Source: Candidatus Brocadiaceae bacterium (GTDB taxonomy: Bacteria > Planctomycetota > Brocadiia > Brocadiales > Brocadiaceae). From it: 46,292 nt of DNA. Numbering within the stretch: the stretch's first letter is position 1; every line of letters starts with the position of its first letter. The notes beneath the pieces are model-generated. The model had not been told where the DNA came from. It was given only the letters and a program-made list of their open reading frames with translations, and searched no databases. Where the stretch lies: NCBI GenBank assembly GCA_015661205.1, contig JACVXV010000001.1:1-46292 (forward strand). The letters run 5' to 3'. Position numbers and translations under genes: made by a program. Positions 32,989 through 42,545 of this stretch are shown in pieces.

Positions 32989-33555
32989 ATGGCTGATCAA
33001 AAAGAACCCCCTCAGCTTATCCCGCCGCACGGCGGATACCGGGAACTACAGTCTTATCAAATGGCGGAGATTATCTATGACGCCACCATAGTATTTTGCA
33101 ACCGCTTCATTGACCGCCGCTCACGCACCCACGACCAGATGGTGCAGGCCGCCCGCAGCGGCAAGCAAAACATCGCCGAGGGCAGCATGGCCTCCGGTAC
33201 ATCCAAAAAAACCGAGCTAAAGCTCGTTGGTGTGGCGCGGGCAAGCCTTGAAGAACTGCTCCTCGATTTCCAGGATTATCTGCGCCAGAAGGGGCTGCCG
33301 CTTTGGACAAAGGATCACCCGAAAGCCAATGAAGTCAGAAAGCTTTGTTACCAAAAAAATAAGTCTTATTTGACCTATAAGACTTATATTGAGCAAGGCT
33401 CGCCCGAGGTCGCCGCAAACACCATGGTCTGCCTGATCCACCAGACAAACTACCTGCTTGACCAACAATTACGGGCATTGGGAAAGGCATTTCTGAAAGA
33501 AGGCGGATTTACCGAGAGACTCTATCGGATGCGCAATGAAGAAAAGAGGCGATGA
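32989..33555 (+). CDS. Four-helix-bundle protein with suffix domain (S23/Avd-like)
   Basis: 188 residues; GGAGG precedes ATG 32989. The core resembles proteins encoded by 23S rRNA intervening sequences and the diversity-retroelement accessory protein Avd: YQMAEIIYDATIVFCNRFID, MVQAARSGKQNIAEGS, KTELKLVGVARASLEELLLD and FQDYLRQKG. The C-terminal part (NTMVCLIHQTNYLLDQQL) matches the suffix form of this family. Role unknown; Avd binds nucleic acid and reverse transcriptase, but no reverse transcriptase is here. It lies between the HEPN/MNT pair and cas1, its stop only 53 bases before cas1, so it is co-transcribed with cas1. Confidence 0.85.
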   Translation: MADQKEPPQLIPPHGGYRELQSYQMAEIIYDATIVFCNRFIDRRSRTHDQMVQAARSGKQNIAEGSMASGTSKKTELKLVGVARASLEELLLDFQDYLRQKGLPLWTKDHPKANEVRKLCYQKNKSYLTYKTYIEQGSPEVAANTMVCLIHQTNYLLDQQLRALGKAFLKEGGFTERLYRMRNEEKRR

Positions 33556-33608
33556 AACAGCAGCCTCCGTGCTTCCGGCGATTAATAGTTTCAGGAGGAG
33601 AAAGAAAC

Positions 33609-34640
33609 ATGAAACAACTGTTGAAAACGCTTTACGTAATGACGCAGGGCGCTTATCTTACGCTTGACCACGAAACGGTCAAGGTTGAAGTGTCGGGCAA
33701 GACCCAGCTTCAGGCGCCCCTTCATCATTTGGGGGCGCTCTTTACCTTTGGCAACGTGATGATGAGCCCGTTTCTTATGCACCACTGCACGGAAAACGGC
33801 AAGGCCATCGTGTTTCTTGACGCAAACGGGAGGTTTCTTGCCAGGGTCGTCGGCAAAACAACGGGCAACGTCCTGCTCCGGCAGGCACAATTTGAGGCCG
33901 TAAGGGATGCGCCGAAGTCCGCGTCCATCGCCAAAAGCATCGTTGCCGCAAAATTGCAAAACTCACGGCAAATCCTCTTGCGCGGCGCAAGGGAGGCGAA
34001 CGACGGCGGGATAGAGGCTGGATTGAGGCAGGCGGCTACCGTCCTTTCCGACGCGATCCACAACCTGAAGAATAGCGGCAACGTTGACGAAACCAGGGGG
34101 TTTGAGGGTTTGTCCGCAAGCGCCTACTTTCAGGTGTTTGATACGATGATCAAGGAAAACCGGGATACATTCCTCATGAAAGGCAGGACGAGGCGTCCGC
34201 CGAGAGACCCTATGAACGCCCTCTTATCGTTCCTTTACACCCTGCTCCTGAACGACTGTGTGTCGGCATTAGAGGGCGTGGGGCTTGATCCACAGATGGG
34301 GTTCCTGCACGCCCTGAGGCCGGGACGTCCAGCGCTCGGCCTTGACCTCATGGAGGAATTGCGTTCGGTGCTGGCGGACAGGCTTGCCCTTACCCTCATC
34401 AATCTCCGGCAGATTAACGGTAAGGATTTTGAAGACAGGACAGGGGGCGCGGTATATTTGAATGACGCGGGAAGGAAGACCGTTGTGGTTGCGTACCAGA
34501 AGCGGAAGCAGGAGGAGTTCACCCACCCGCTCCTGGAGGAAAAAGTCCCCTTCGGCCTGATTCCGCACGTGCAGGCCAGGCTCTTAGCGAGGCATTTACG
34601 GGGGGACATGGAGGCGTATATACCGGTCTTGTATGCCTGA
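33609..34640 (+). CDS. cas1c: Cas1 integrase, type I-C
   Basis: 343 residues from ATG 33609 (AGGAGGAGAAAG upstream; an earlier in-frame ATG at 33552 overlaps the previous gene and lacks an SD). Cas1 with Cas2 inserts new spacers. Family markers: MKQLLKTLYVMTQGAYLTLD, FGNVMMSPFLMHHCTENG, RPPRDPMNALLSFLYTLLLN (metal-site Glu region just after), GLDPQMGFLHALRPGRPALG with catalytic His, and LDLMEELRSVLADR with catalytic Glu. Looks intact. In standard operons cas2 overlaps or follows directly, but here 1.27 kb of inserted material intervenes. Confidence 0.95.
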   Translation: MKQLLKTLYVMTQGAYLTLDHETVKVEVSGKTQLQAPLHHLGALFTFGNVMMSPFLMHHCTENGKAIVFLDANGRFLARVVGKTTGNVLLRQAQFEAVRDAPKSASIAKSIVAAKLQNSRQILLRGAREANDGGIEAGLRQAATVLSDAIHNLKNSGNVDETRGFEGLSASAYFQVFDTMIKENRDTFLMKGRTRRPPRDPMNALLSFLYTLLLNDCVSALEGVGLDPQMGFLHALRPGRPALGLDLMEELRSVLADRLALTLINLRQINGKDFEDRTGGAVYLNDAGRKTVVVAYQKRKQEEFTHPLLEEKVPFGLIPHVQARLLARHLRGDMEAYIPVLYA

Positions 34641-34891
34641 AGCGTCGCCGCCGCGACCAAAATCATGTAAACCGTAAAGGGAGAGAAATCTGCCGGGTGC
34701 ATTTTTACCTTCTTGAAAATGGGTGTTTTGTCCCGTAGTGGCAGGCGGAAATAGTACACCGCTTTGCCGGTGGGATTACACGGCAGGATTTTTAAGGCGT
34801 AGGGGCGGGGTTTCCCCGCCCTTAGCGGGACAAAGGGTTTACCAGAATTTTTGAATGCATCCAAACCTGATTGCAATGGGAGGGAATTATA
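34641..34891. other. Gap between cas1 and the DUF1640 gene
   Basis: No supported gene. It contains the hairpin GGGGCGGGGTTTCCCCGCCC near 34803-34822. Leftward frames running into cas1 antisense are shadows. Confidence 0.4.
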
Positions 34892-34920
34892 TTGATAGAG
34901 TTTTGTTGAATTGATATAAT
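34892..34920 (+). promoter_or_regulatory. Consensus sigma70 promoter, likely leaderless transcript
   Basis: TTGATA at 34892-34897, exactly 17 bases, then TATAAT at 34915-34920. The ATG of the next gene begins seven bases after the -10, which is where transcription should start. No SD is present, so the mRNA is probably leaderless. Confidence 0.8.
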
Positions 34921-34926
34921 ATTTGC

Positions 34927-35220
34927 ATGCCTATAACTAAAGAATTAGAAAACCTACGAAAGTTTGAATCTGTCGGCTTCACTCATGAGCAATCTGAAGT
35001 ACTTACAGACGTTATTGAACAGTCTCATGTTAACGGACAGCAAAGCCTAAAAGATTTCATCAGTGACAAACTCGAAGAACTCCGCAAAGATGTTCGCAAC
35101 GAAATTACATCTTCAGAACTCCGCATAAGGGCATCCCATACCGACTTACTGGTAAAGATACTTGCCATCGCTGCCGGTTGTACCACTATTGGCATTGCAA
35201 TATCAAGGGTATGGAAATAA
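34927..35220 (+). CDS. DUF1640-like coiled-coil membrane protein
   Basis: 97 residues. N-terminal helix pair LENLRKFESVGFTHEQSEVL and TDVIEQSHVNGQQSL, a charged coiled coil (KDFISDKLEELRKDVRNEIT), and a single C-terminal membrane helix (LLVKILAIAAGCTTIGIAIS). This matches the DUF1640/CCDC90 type; bacterial members have no known function. Expression is from the strong promoter abutting the start codon. It lies between cas1 and cas2, in the same direction, as a guest in the CRISPR locus. The 3' end abuts the dam remnant on the other strand. Confidence 0.78.
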   Translation: MPITKELENLRKFESVGFTHEQSEVLTDVIEQSHVNGQQSLKDFISDKLEELRKDVRNEITSSELRIRASHTDLLVKILAIAAGCTTIGIAISRVWK

Positions 35221-35541
35221 CAAACATTCCTTCAATCGTTTTCGGTTTTTCTTCACCTTCTGACTTATGGCTACCTTTGAATGATTGATACTCAAACCGC
35301 TGCCAACCCTGATAAAATTCATCGTATAAGCCGTTGGAATAGTGAGAAACCATCGCCTTGCCCTTTGCCTCGCGTCGCAGTCTTGCAAGGGCGTGGTGGT
35401 CTTCGTACGCAAAATTTCCCTTGCCATAATAGTCTTCCGTGTTCAAATACGGTGGGTCACAATAAAACAGGGTGTCCGGGGTGAATCATAACGCTTGATG
35501 CAATCGGCGTAATCCAGGCATTCAATGGTGACTCTTTTTTC
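35221..35541 (-). pseudogene. dam: DNA adenine methyltransferase (Dam), C-terminal remnant with frameshift
   Basis: Reads (minus strand) RVTIECLDYADCIKRYDSP, then, after a one-base frameshift in a CCCC run near 35476, DTLFYCDPPYLNTEDYYGKG, AYEDHHALARLRREAKGKAM, VSHYSNGLYDEFYQGW. The DPPY motif is the catalytic loop of N6-adenine methyltransferases. Only about the last 105 residues remain; the N-terminal SAM-binding part is missing, and the C-terminus runs into the antisense of the DUF1640 gene. Non-functional. Probably from a phage or mobile element. Confidence 0.85.
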
Positions 35542-35724
35542 TCAATTTTCCGTAAGGCATCCAGTGATATAAACTGCAAGATTCAATCCCACAATCAAGC
35601 CGCCCGTCCACGTAATCGCACATGCAATCTTTACACTTGGCAAGAATTGCCCTTTTCAAACTTGGTCTTTTATGCCTTTCGATTTGTAGTAATCCTCTAA
35701 CTTGTCATTCATTCGTTTAATCTC
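35522..35724 (-). pseudogene. Small zinc-ribbon-like protein remnant with frameshift
   Basis: Reads NDVNHEIKRMNDKLEDYYKS then KGIKDQV; a one-base shift near a TTT run leads to RAILAKCKDCMCDYVDGRLD and CGIESCSLYHWMPYGKLRKK. Six cysteines in CxxCxC and CxxxxC spacing suggest a metal-binding peptide of the kind found near phage genes. Its stop overlaps the start of the dam remnant, so both were one cassette. The 5' end meets a tandem repeat. Non-functional. Confidence 0.6.
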
Positions 35725-35742
35725 GTGGTTTACATCGTTTTC

Positions 35743-35775
35743 ACGTCGTACTTACGTCGTACTTACGTCGTACCT
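35743..35775. repeat. Tandem repeat, three 11-bp units
   Basis: ACGTCGTACTT twice in a row and a third unit with one change (ACGTCGTACCT). It lies at the 5' edge of the zinc-ribbon remnant, 137 bases before cas2. Confidence 0.85.
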
Positions 35776-35911
35776 TGTGGTAAAAGCATACCAAACCAGA
35801 CCAAACCCCACAAGAATTAAATTCCCTTGAATGCCTTGAAAAGACTGATAGAATCAAAGCATATCGAAATAATACGAAAAGGACAAAAACAGGTAGAAAT
35901 GGCCTAGAATT
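35776..35911. other. Upstream region of cas2
   Basis: No gene. No strong SD lies before the cas2 ATG (the closest is AGGTAGAAATGG at 35891). No clear promoter was identified. Confidence 0.35.
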
Positions 35912-36202
35912 ATGTGGATAATAGTTACCTATGACGTTACAACGGAAACAAAACAAGGACGCAAAAGGCTTCGCAGGGTTGCCCAGGCTTGCAAGAACTT
36001 TGGACAAAGGGTGCAAAAATCCGTCTTTGAATGCTCGGTAGACCAGGCGCAGTTTGAAACCCTACGGCACAACTTGCTGAAAGAAATTGATACGAAAGAA
36101 GACAGCCTGAGATTCTACCGGCTGCACGAGCCACGGGATAAATATGTGGAGGAGTATGGCGTTAACAGAACGGTGTTTTTTGACGAGCCTTTGATTATTT
36201 AG
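35912..36202 (+). CDS. cas2c: Cas2, type I-C
   Basis: 96 residues, the normal length. Structural partner of Cas1 in spacer integration. Ferredoxin-like start MWIIVTYDVTTETKQGRKRL, with the conserved Asp in VTYDV, then VQKSVFECSVDQAQFETLRH and RFYRLHEP, ending VNRTVFFDEPLII. Complete. It sits alone from cas1 because of the inserted DUF1640/dam material, but still borders the leader and array as usual. Confidence 0.95.
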   Translation: MWIIVTYDVTTETKQGRKRLRRVAQACKNFGQRVQKSVFECSVDQAQFETLRHNLLKEIDTKEDSLRFYRLHEPRDKYVEEYGVNRTVFFDEPLII

Positions 36203-36380
36203 CGCGAACCTGTTGTTCCGTCGAAAACACAGGGAGGTCCGCGAACGGTGTAAAAGCTTATAACAATTCATCTTAAAGGAGGTATGCTATTAATAAACGG
36301 TCACAAATGGACGCCAAAATGGGAGGTTCGCAAATACGCGGACGTAAATATCTGAAATTAAACAGGTACCAAGAAGCGGC
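36203..36380 (+). promoter_or_regulatory. CRISPR leader
   Basis: 178-bp stretch from the cas2 stop to the first repeat. AT-rich in its second half, with AAAGGAGGTATGCTATTAAT near 36275 and TAAATATCTGAAATTAAAC just before the first repeat. Leader position is deduced from the repeat ends ATTGAAAC (3' in type I-C) and the decayed last repeat at the other end. A 22-codon frame from 36283 is too close to its SD to count as a gene. Confidence 0.75.
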
Positions 36381-37258
36381 ATAGCATCCAGCCTTCGGGC
36401 TGGATGAGGATTGAAACATGTAGGGATAAGCAACAACATCTATCAAACCGCCATAGCATCCAGCCTTCGGGCTGGATGAGGATTGAAACTTCTTCAACAA
36501 CATATTCTCCCTGGCTCCTGTTTTATAGCATCCAGCCTTCGGGCTGGATGAGGATTGAAACACATAAAGGACTCACACCCGTTATTGCTAAATCCCATAG
36601 CATCCAGCCTTCGGGCTGGATGAGGATTGAAACTTTTCGGGATTCCTGTTGCTCCTGCTATTAAATCATAGCATCCAGCCTTCGGGCTGGATGAGGATTG
36701 AAACTGAAAAGAATTGTAATATCCACTTATTAGATTGCATAGCATCCAGCCTTCGGGCTGGATGAGGATTGAAACGTCGTACTGGGCATTGCTGTCGTGA
36801 GGGAAATAGATAGCATCCAGCCTTCGGGCTGGATGAGGATTGAAACAACTATAAGTGAGGACAATTAACACCTTCTAAAACATAGCATCCAGCCTTCGGG
36901 CTGGATGAGGATTGAAACCGCAGATGGGTACTTTAACTCCCCTGGCCGCATATAGCATCCAGCCTTCGGGCTGGATGAGGATTGAAACTGGAAAGCTAAA
37001 TTCGTTTTGTACTTGAGAAGAGATAGCATCCAGCCTTCGGGCTGGATGAGGATTGAAACCTTTTCTAGCTCTTTTAAAAAGCCCATAAGCTCATAGCATC
37101 CAGCCTTCGGGCTGGATGAGGATTGAAACACCTTATACGTAGTGCTTGCCAAATCAATCGCACATAGCATCCAGCCTTCGGGCTGGATGAGGATTGAAAC
37201 TATGCCTGCCTTGATGCAGGCGTTATAGGCGTCCAATAGCATCCAGCCTTCGGGCTGG
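36381..37258 (+). CRISPR. Type I-C CRISPR array, 12 full repeats, one truncated, 12 spacers
   Basis: Repeats of 37 nt, identical in all 12 full copies as far as I can read, start at 36381, 36453, 36525, 36597, 36668, 36739, 36810, 36882, 36952, 37023, 37093 and 37164. The 13th (37236-37258) keeps only 23 nt. The repeat begins ATAGCATCCAGCC and ends GAGGATTGAAAC. It forms a 9-bp stem CATCCAGCC/GGCTGGATG capped by TTCG, followed by an 11-nt handle AGGATTGAAAC after Cas5c cleavage (inferred). Spacers are 33-35 nt and all different. I saw no spacer match elsewhere in the window. The truncated repeat marks the old end, so new spacers enter next to cas2. Confidence 0.97.
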
Positions 37259-37311
37259 TTTTCAGCGCGACGTATAAGGCCGGCATCCATCAGGGCTGAA
37301 GCCCTGAGCTA

Positions 37312-37347
37312 CAAAAAAAATGAGGCGATCCTTACGGATCGCCTCAT
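37312..37347 (-). terminator. Rho-independent terminator of degP
   Basis: On the minus strand a 12-bp perfect stem ATGAGGCGATCC/GGATCGCCTCAT with a GTAA loop is followed by a run of eight or nine Ts (As at 37312-37320). It lies 40 bases after the protease stop. On the plus strand it may also close array transcripts. Confidence 0.9.
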
Positions 37348-37387
37348 TTGTGTTAAACAACTTATAGAAAAACGTGCGGCGTTACTG

Positions 37388-38974
<1,587 letters not shown>

Positions 38975-39154
38975 GACGGTACTCCTTAAAAGGTAAATTG
39001 GGGTAGTTAACAATCGCCGGCATTCTATGCCAGAGGCAATTTCTTGTTAATAACAAGCAAAGAGGTTGAAAGATACACCCACGAATACTTGCATTATATA
39101 TCCTTCATTGATAGAATAGAAAAAGAATTTATCATTTTTTGCAACTTTTCCATT

Positions 39155-39183
39155 GAAGAGCGAGAGTCTCTTCATTCTCTATA
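39155..39183. repeat. Degenerate family C hairpin
   Basis: GAAGAGCGAGAGTCTCTTCA followed by TTCTCTATA: a family C relative with several changes, in the divergent gap between degP and the phospholipase-D-like gene. Confidence 0.5.
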
Positions 39184-39255
39184 ACAACATTATACTGCAA
39201 ATAAACAGCTAACAACACGTATTTGTTCCCGCATAACCTTTCGATGAGGAAATTT

Positions 39256-40677
39256 ATGAACCACGTAAAAAGAATCAGCTTTTCGTTTCTGGCGGCACTC
39301 ACCGGCGCTTTCCTTTGTTTGCAGCAGTGCGCTTTTGCGTCAGACGCATTCTTCACAACGCAGGAAATTCAGGCGCAAATCCTGCGCGCCATTGAAGACT
39401 CTGCGGAATCCATCGACGTGGCAGCCCCCGAAATTACCTCAAAAGAAATCCTCCAGTCCCTTGCGAAGGCCAGGCAGCGTGGCGTTCACGTCAGGCTCGT
39501 ACTTGGCACGGACCGTCCGCTTCTGAAAGGGCCGTTGGCCGGGCTTTCTAAAAGGGAGGGGTTTGAATCTAAGGTACTACCGCGAAAAGAACTCAGCCAC
39601 AGCAATTTCGCCATTTTCGATTGTAAGATGATGGTGGCAGGTTCATACCGCTGGAATAAGGCGCCGTGTAAGGCCACCCGCGATTATGCCCTGTTTATAA
39701 CGGATACCAGGGTACTGGTAAAACACCAAAGGGAGTTTGACGCCCTCTTTCACGGGGGTGAAGTCCGGGCTATTCCGGAAGGCTCCGTCACCGCTGAACC
39801 GAAGCCTGAAATGCCTGCATATACGCCGCCTGCTGTCTCCCCAACCATTGTAGCGCCGGGGCAAAAGGTGCTCACTTCGAATTTCGGAGTGGTTATTACT
39901 GAGGGCAATGACGGTTACATACCCATGAGTTTTGAGGAATTTAATAAAATATTCGGGGTAGCAAGCGAGTTGTCCGATGATCAAAAAGAATCTCTGTGGA
40001 ACTCCTGTGTCGGAAAAAGGGTCAAGTGGAACGGAACGGTGTCCTACATCGGGTGGACGTTGTTGAACAGTTGGATGATGAGCGTAACGCACGGCGACAC
40101 CGGCGTAGAGGTAAGGCTTAATTCCGCCAACAAACCCCATTTTTCTGCCGTGAAATACGGAAATACGGTTACTTACACCGGGAAGCTCGACGCCCGCGTA
40201 ACAAGGGTTTTCCCCTATAAGCTGGAAGATGGCGACGTGCATGATGTAAAGAATACGCTTCCAACGCCGTTGACCAAAGAGGAGATAAGCCAAAACCCCG
40301 ACGTTGTGCCTGTTTCCCAAGGGCCAAAAAGGATACTTCTCGTGGAGTCTTTTGAAGATATAGACAAAATATTTGGCGACAAAAGCACCTTGACTGACGC
40401 ACAAAAGGATGAGGCATGGGAAAAATACAAGGGCAAATACGTTAATTGGACGGGACAAATCGCGGATAAAAATATAAACGTAGCCGTTGGTCTGCGGATA
40501 GGGATAACGAACAAGGAACGTGGAGACGTTGAGTTAATAGCCGTCGCTTCGAAAAAGGCGTATTTCTCGAAATTCGAGGAGGGAGAAACCGTGCAGTACA
40601 GCGGCAGGTTGTTAACCAGGCACAAAGATGATTCCCCATACGTTTTAGACGACGGTGATATCACAACCTTGAAATAG
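39256..40677 (+). CDS. Exported phospholipase-D-like protein with two internal repeat domains
   Basis: 473 residues from ATG 39256 (GAGGA before it). Signal peptide ends near CAFASDAFF. Residues about 32-180 resemble one half of a PLD nuclease or lipase, but the HKD motif reads HSNFAIFD: His115 and Asp122 are kept, the catalytic Lys is Asn117, with GSYRW after it. After a Pro-rich linker (EMPAYTPPAVSPTIVAPG) come two homologous domains (about 205-305 and 345-460). Each carries the pattern F..x.KIFG..S.LTD.QK then W....GK.V.W.G; compare FEEFNKIFGVASELSDDQKE with FEDIDKIFGDKSTLTDAQKD. They look like small beta-barrels. Function unknown, probably envelope-associated. The next gene follows after 37 bases. 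Confidence 0.7.
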   Translation: MNHVKRISFSFLAALTGAFLCLQQCAFASDAFFTTQEIQAQILRAIEDSAESIDVAAPEITSKEILQSLAKARQRGVHVRLVLGTDRPLLKGPLAGLSKREGFESKVLPRKELSHSNFAIFDCKMMVAGSYRWNKAPCKATRDYALFITDTRVLVKHQREFDALFHGGEVRAIPEGSVTAEPKPEMPAYTPPAVSPTIVAPGQKVLTSNFGVVITEGNDGYIPMSFEEFNKIFGVASELSDDQKESLWNSCVGKRVKWNGTVSYIGWTLLNSWMMSVTHGDTGVEVRLNSANKPHFSAVKYGNTVTYTGKLDARVTRVFPYKLEDGDVHDVKNTLPTPLTKEEISQNPDVVPVSQGPKRILLVESFEDIDKIFGDKSTLTDAQKDEAWEKYKGKYVNWTGQIADKNINVAVGLRIGITNKERGDVELIAVASKKAYFSKFEEGETVQYSGRLLTRHKDDSPYVLDDGDITTLK

Positions 40678-40714
40678 CCGAACTACAATTTTACCGGAAC
40701 GAATGGAGGCTTCT

Positions 40715-42544
40715 ATGTCAAAGAAATGGCTAGTCGTTGCGGGTATTGTCCTCATTGCCTTTGTGGCGTGGGGAGGGCGTTTGCCGGCAGCGGAACATTA
40801 CGAATCATCCATCACGAAGGGAAACACACTCCTCCGCAAGCAAATGTATCAGGAGGCGCTCGACGCCTACGAGGGCGCCATCCAACTGAAGCCGGACGCC
40901 TTCGAGGCGTGGTACAACAAGGCCGTAATCCTTGATTACCTGGGCAAGCACTCCGACGCCATTGCGTTATTTGAAAAAGCGATACAGTGCAAGCCCGGCC
41001 ACTACGAGGCCTGGTATATGAAAGGTATGGTATTAGACCACGCCGGCAAATACGGCGAGGCAGTCAAGGCATTCGACAAGGCGCTGGAGATAAAGCCCGA
41101 TTATGTAAAGGCGCTGCACAATAAAGGAAACGTCCTTGACCATACCGGAAACGTCGAAGCGGCAGTAGAAACGTACGACCGTATTTTGTCCATACAGCCC
41201 GATGCCTTCGAGGTCTGGAACAACAAAGGCCTGACCCTGGCCAAGCTTCCCGAAAGAAGGGAAGAAGCCCTGGCTGCGTACGACAAGGCGATTGCCATTA
41301 ATCCCGCCTATTATGAGGCATGGGTCAATAAGGGCAATTGCTTTGTGCGGCTGCGCAAATATAAGGAAGCGCTGGATGCGTGCGACAAGGCTATTGAGAT
41401 TAAACCCAAAGAACACGCCGCTTGGGCTGATAAGGGCTTCATCCTTGCCGACCTCGGAAAACACGCGGACGCCGTCACCGCCTTCCAAAAAGCCATAGAG
41501 CTAAAGCCTGATTCGTACGGTGCTTGGAACGGGAAGGGACTCGCCCTTGACGCATTAGGCCGCTACGGCGAGGCGCTTGCCGCGTATGAAAAAACCATTG
41601 AGCTGCAGCCCGATTCGTATGGCGCGTGGGGGAACAAGGGACTCGCCCTGTCCCGGCTGGGCAGACACGCGGACGCCGTTACGGCGTACGTAAAAGCCCT
41701 GGAAATACAGCCGGATTCTTACGAAACCATGACGAACAAAGGCGGGGAACTGTTCCATCTGGGCAGGTACGACGAGGCGCTCAAGGCCTTTGACGACGCC
41801 ATCAAAATGCGCCCCGATTACCCCCAGGTATGGAAAAACAAGGGGTGGACTCTTTTGCGGCTGGGAAAATTCGCGGAGGCCGTAAAATCCTTTGACAAGG
41901 TAGCGCAGATAATCCCGGACGAGACGGCGTCGAACGTCCCGCGCCTGGCAAAGATCAAGTACGAAGCGCTTAGCAACAAGGGACTCGCTCTCGTGCAAAT
42001 GCAAAACTACGAGGATGCCGTTAAGACCTTCGACAAGGCGATCGGCTTCAAGGCGGACGTCTTCAGCCTGTGGGTCAACAAGGGGCTTGCTCTTGTGCAC
42101 CTTAAAAAATACCAGGACGCCGTTGACGCCTTCAGCAAGGCAACAACGCTCACCGGTAACGTCCATGAGGCCTGGAATCACAAAGGATACACCTACGAAG
42201 AAATGGGCCGGCAGCAAGAGGCGCTGGAGGCATACGACAAGGCCGTTTCCCTGAAACCCGACTACATCGAAGCCTTAAACAACAAAGGCCTCCTGCTCGA
42301 CGCCATGGGCAACCACAAGGACGCCATAGACGCTTACGATAAGGCGCTCAAGGTGAAGCCAGACTTTGACGCTGCCTGGTTTAACAAGGCGTGCGCCTAC
42401 GCCCTGCTCTCAAACAAGGACGACGCCCTGGACTCCCTGCAAAAGGCCGTTAAGCTAAATCCCGGTTACAAAAACACCGCCAAAGACACCCCGGAATTTG
42501 CGCTATTTAAGGGGGATTCGGGGTTTGAAGGGTTGGTGAAGTAG
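40715..42544 (+). CDS. Exported TPR-repeat protein
   Basis: 609 residues from ATG 40715 (GGAGG five bases before; ATG 40703 is also in frame). N-terminal signal peptide (MSKKWLVVAGIVLIAFVAWG, then GRLPAAEH). The rest is about 16 tandem tetratricopeptide repeats of 34 residues, each like EAWYNKGLALDxLGKYxEAL with the conserved W, G, A and P. The repeats are unusually regular. Such proteins are scaffolds; no enzyme domain is fused. Gene order suggests a pair with the phospholipase-D-like protein just upstream. Partners unknown. Confidence 0.93.
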   Translation: MSKKWLVVAGIVLIAFVAWGGRLPAAEHYESSITKGNTLLRKQMYQEALDAYEGAIQLKPDAFEAWYNKAVILDYLGKHSDAIALFEKAIQCKPGHYEAWYMKGMVLDHAGKYGEAVKAFDKALEIKPDYVKALHNKGNVLDHTGNVEAAVETYDRILSIQPDAFEVWNNKGLTLAKLPERREEALAAYDKAIAINPAYYEAWVNKGNCFVRLRKYKEALDACDKAIEIKPKEHAAWADKGFILADLGKHADAVTAFQKAIELKPDSYGAWNGKGLALDALGRYGEALAAYEKTIELQPDSYGAWGNKGLALSRLGRHADAVTAYVKALEIQPDSYETMTNKGGELFHLGRYDEALKAFDDAIKMRPDYPQVWKNKGWTLLRLGKFAEAVKSFDKVAQIIPDETASNVPRLAKIKYEALSNKGLALVQMQNYEDAVKTFDKAIGFKADVFSLWVNKGLALVHLKKYQDAVDAFSKATTLTGNVHEAWNHKGYTYEEMGRQQEALEAYDKAVSLKPDYIEALNNKGLLLDAMGNHKDAIDAYDKALKVKPDFDAAWFNKACAYALLSNKDDALDSLQKAVKLNPGYKNTAKDTPEFALFKGDSGFEGLVK

Positions 42545-42545
42545 C

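Noticed and set aside
34235-34876. Minus-strand frame of 213 codons over the end of cas1
   Set aside because: Mostly antisense of cas1; the part beyond cas1 has no recognisable domain or SD.
36283-36354. 22-codon frame in the CRISPR leader after AAAGGAGGT
   Set aside because: Only one base separates the SD from the ATG, too close for initiation, and the product is not recognisable.
36273-37290. Frames through the CRISPR array
   Set aside because: Repetitive translations of the repeat (FQSSSSPKAGCY, ILIQPEGWML); not genes.
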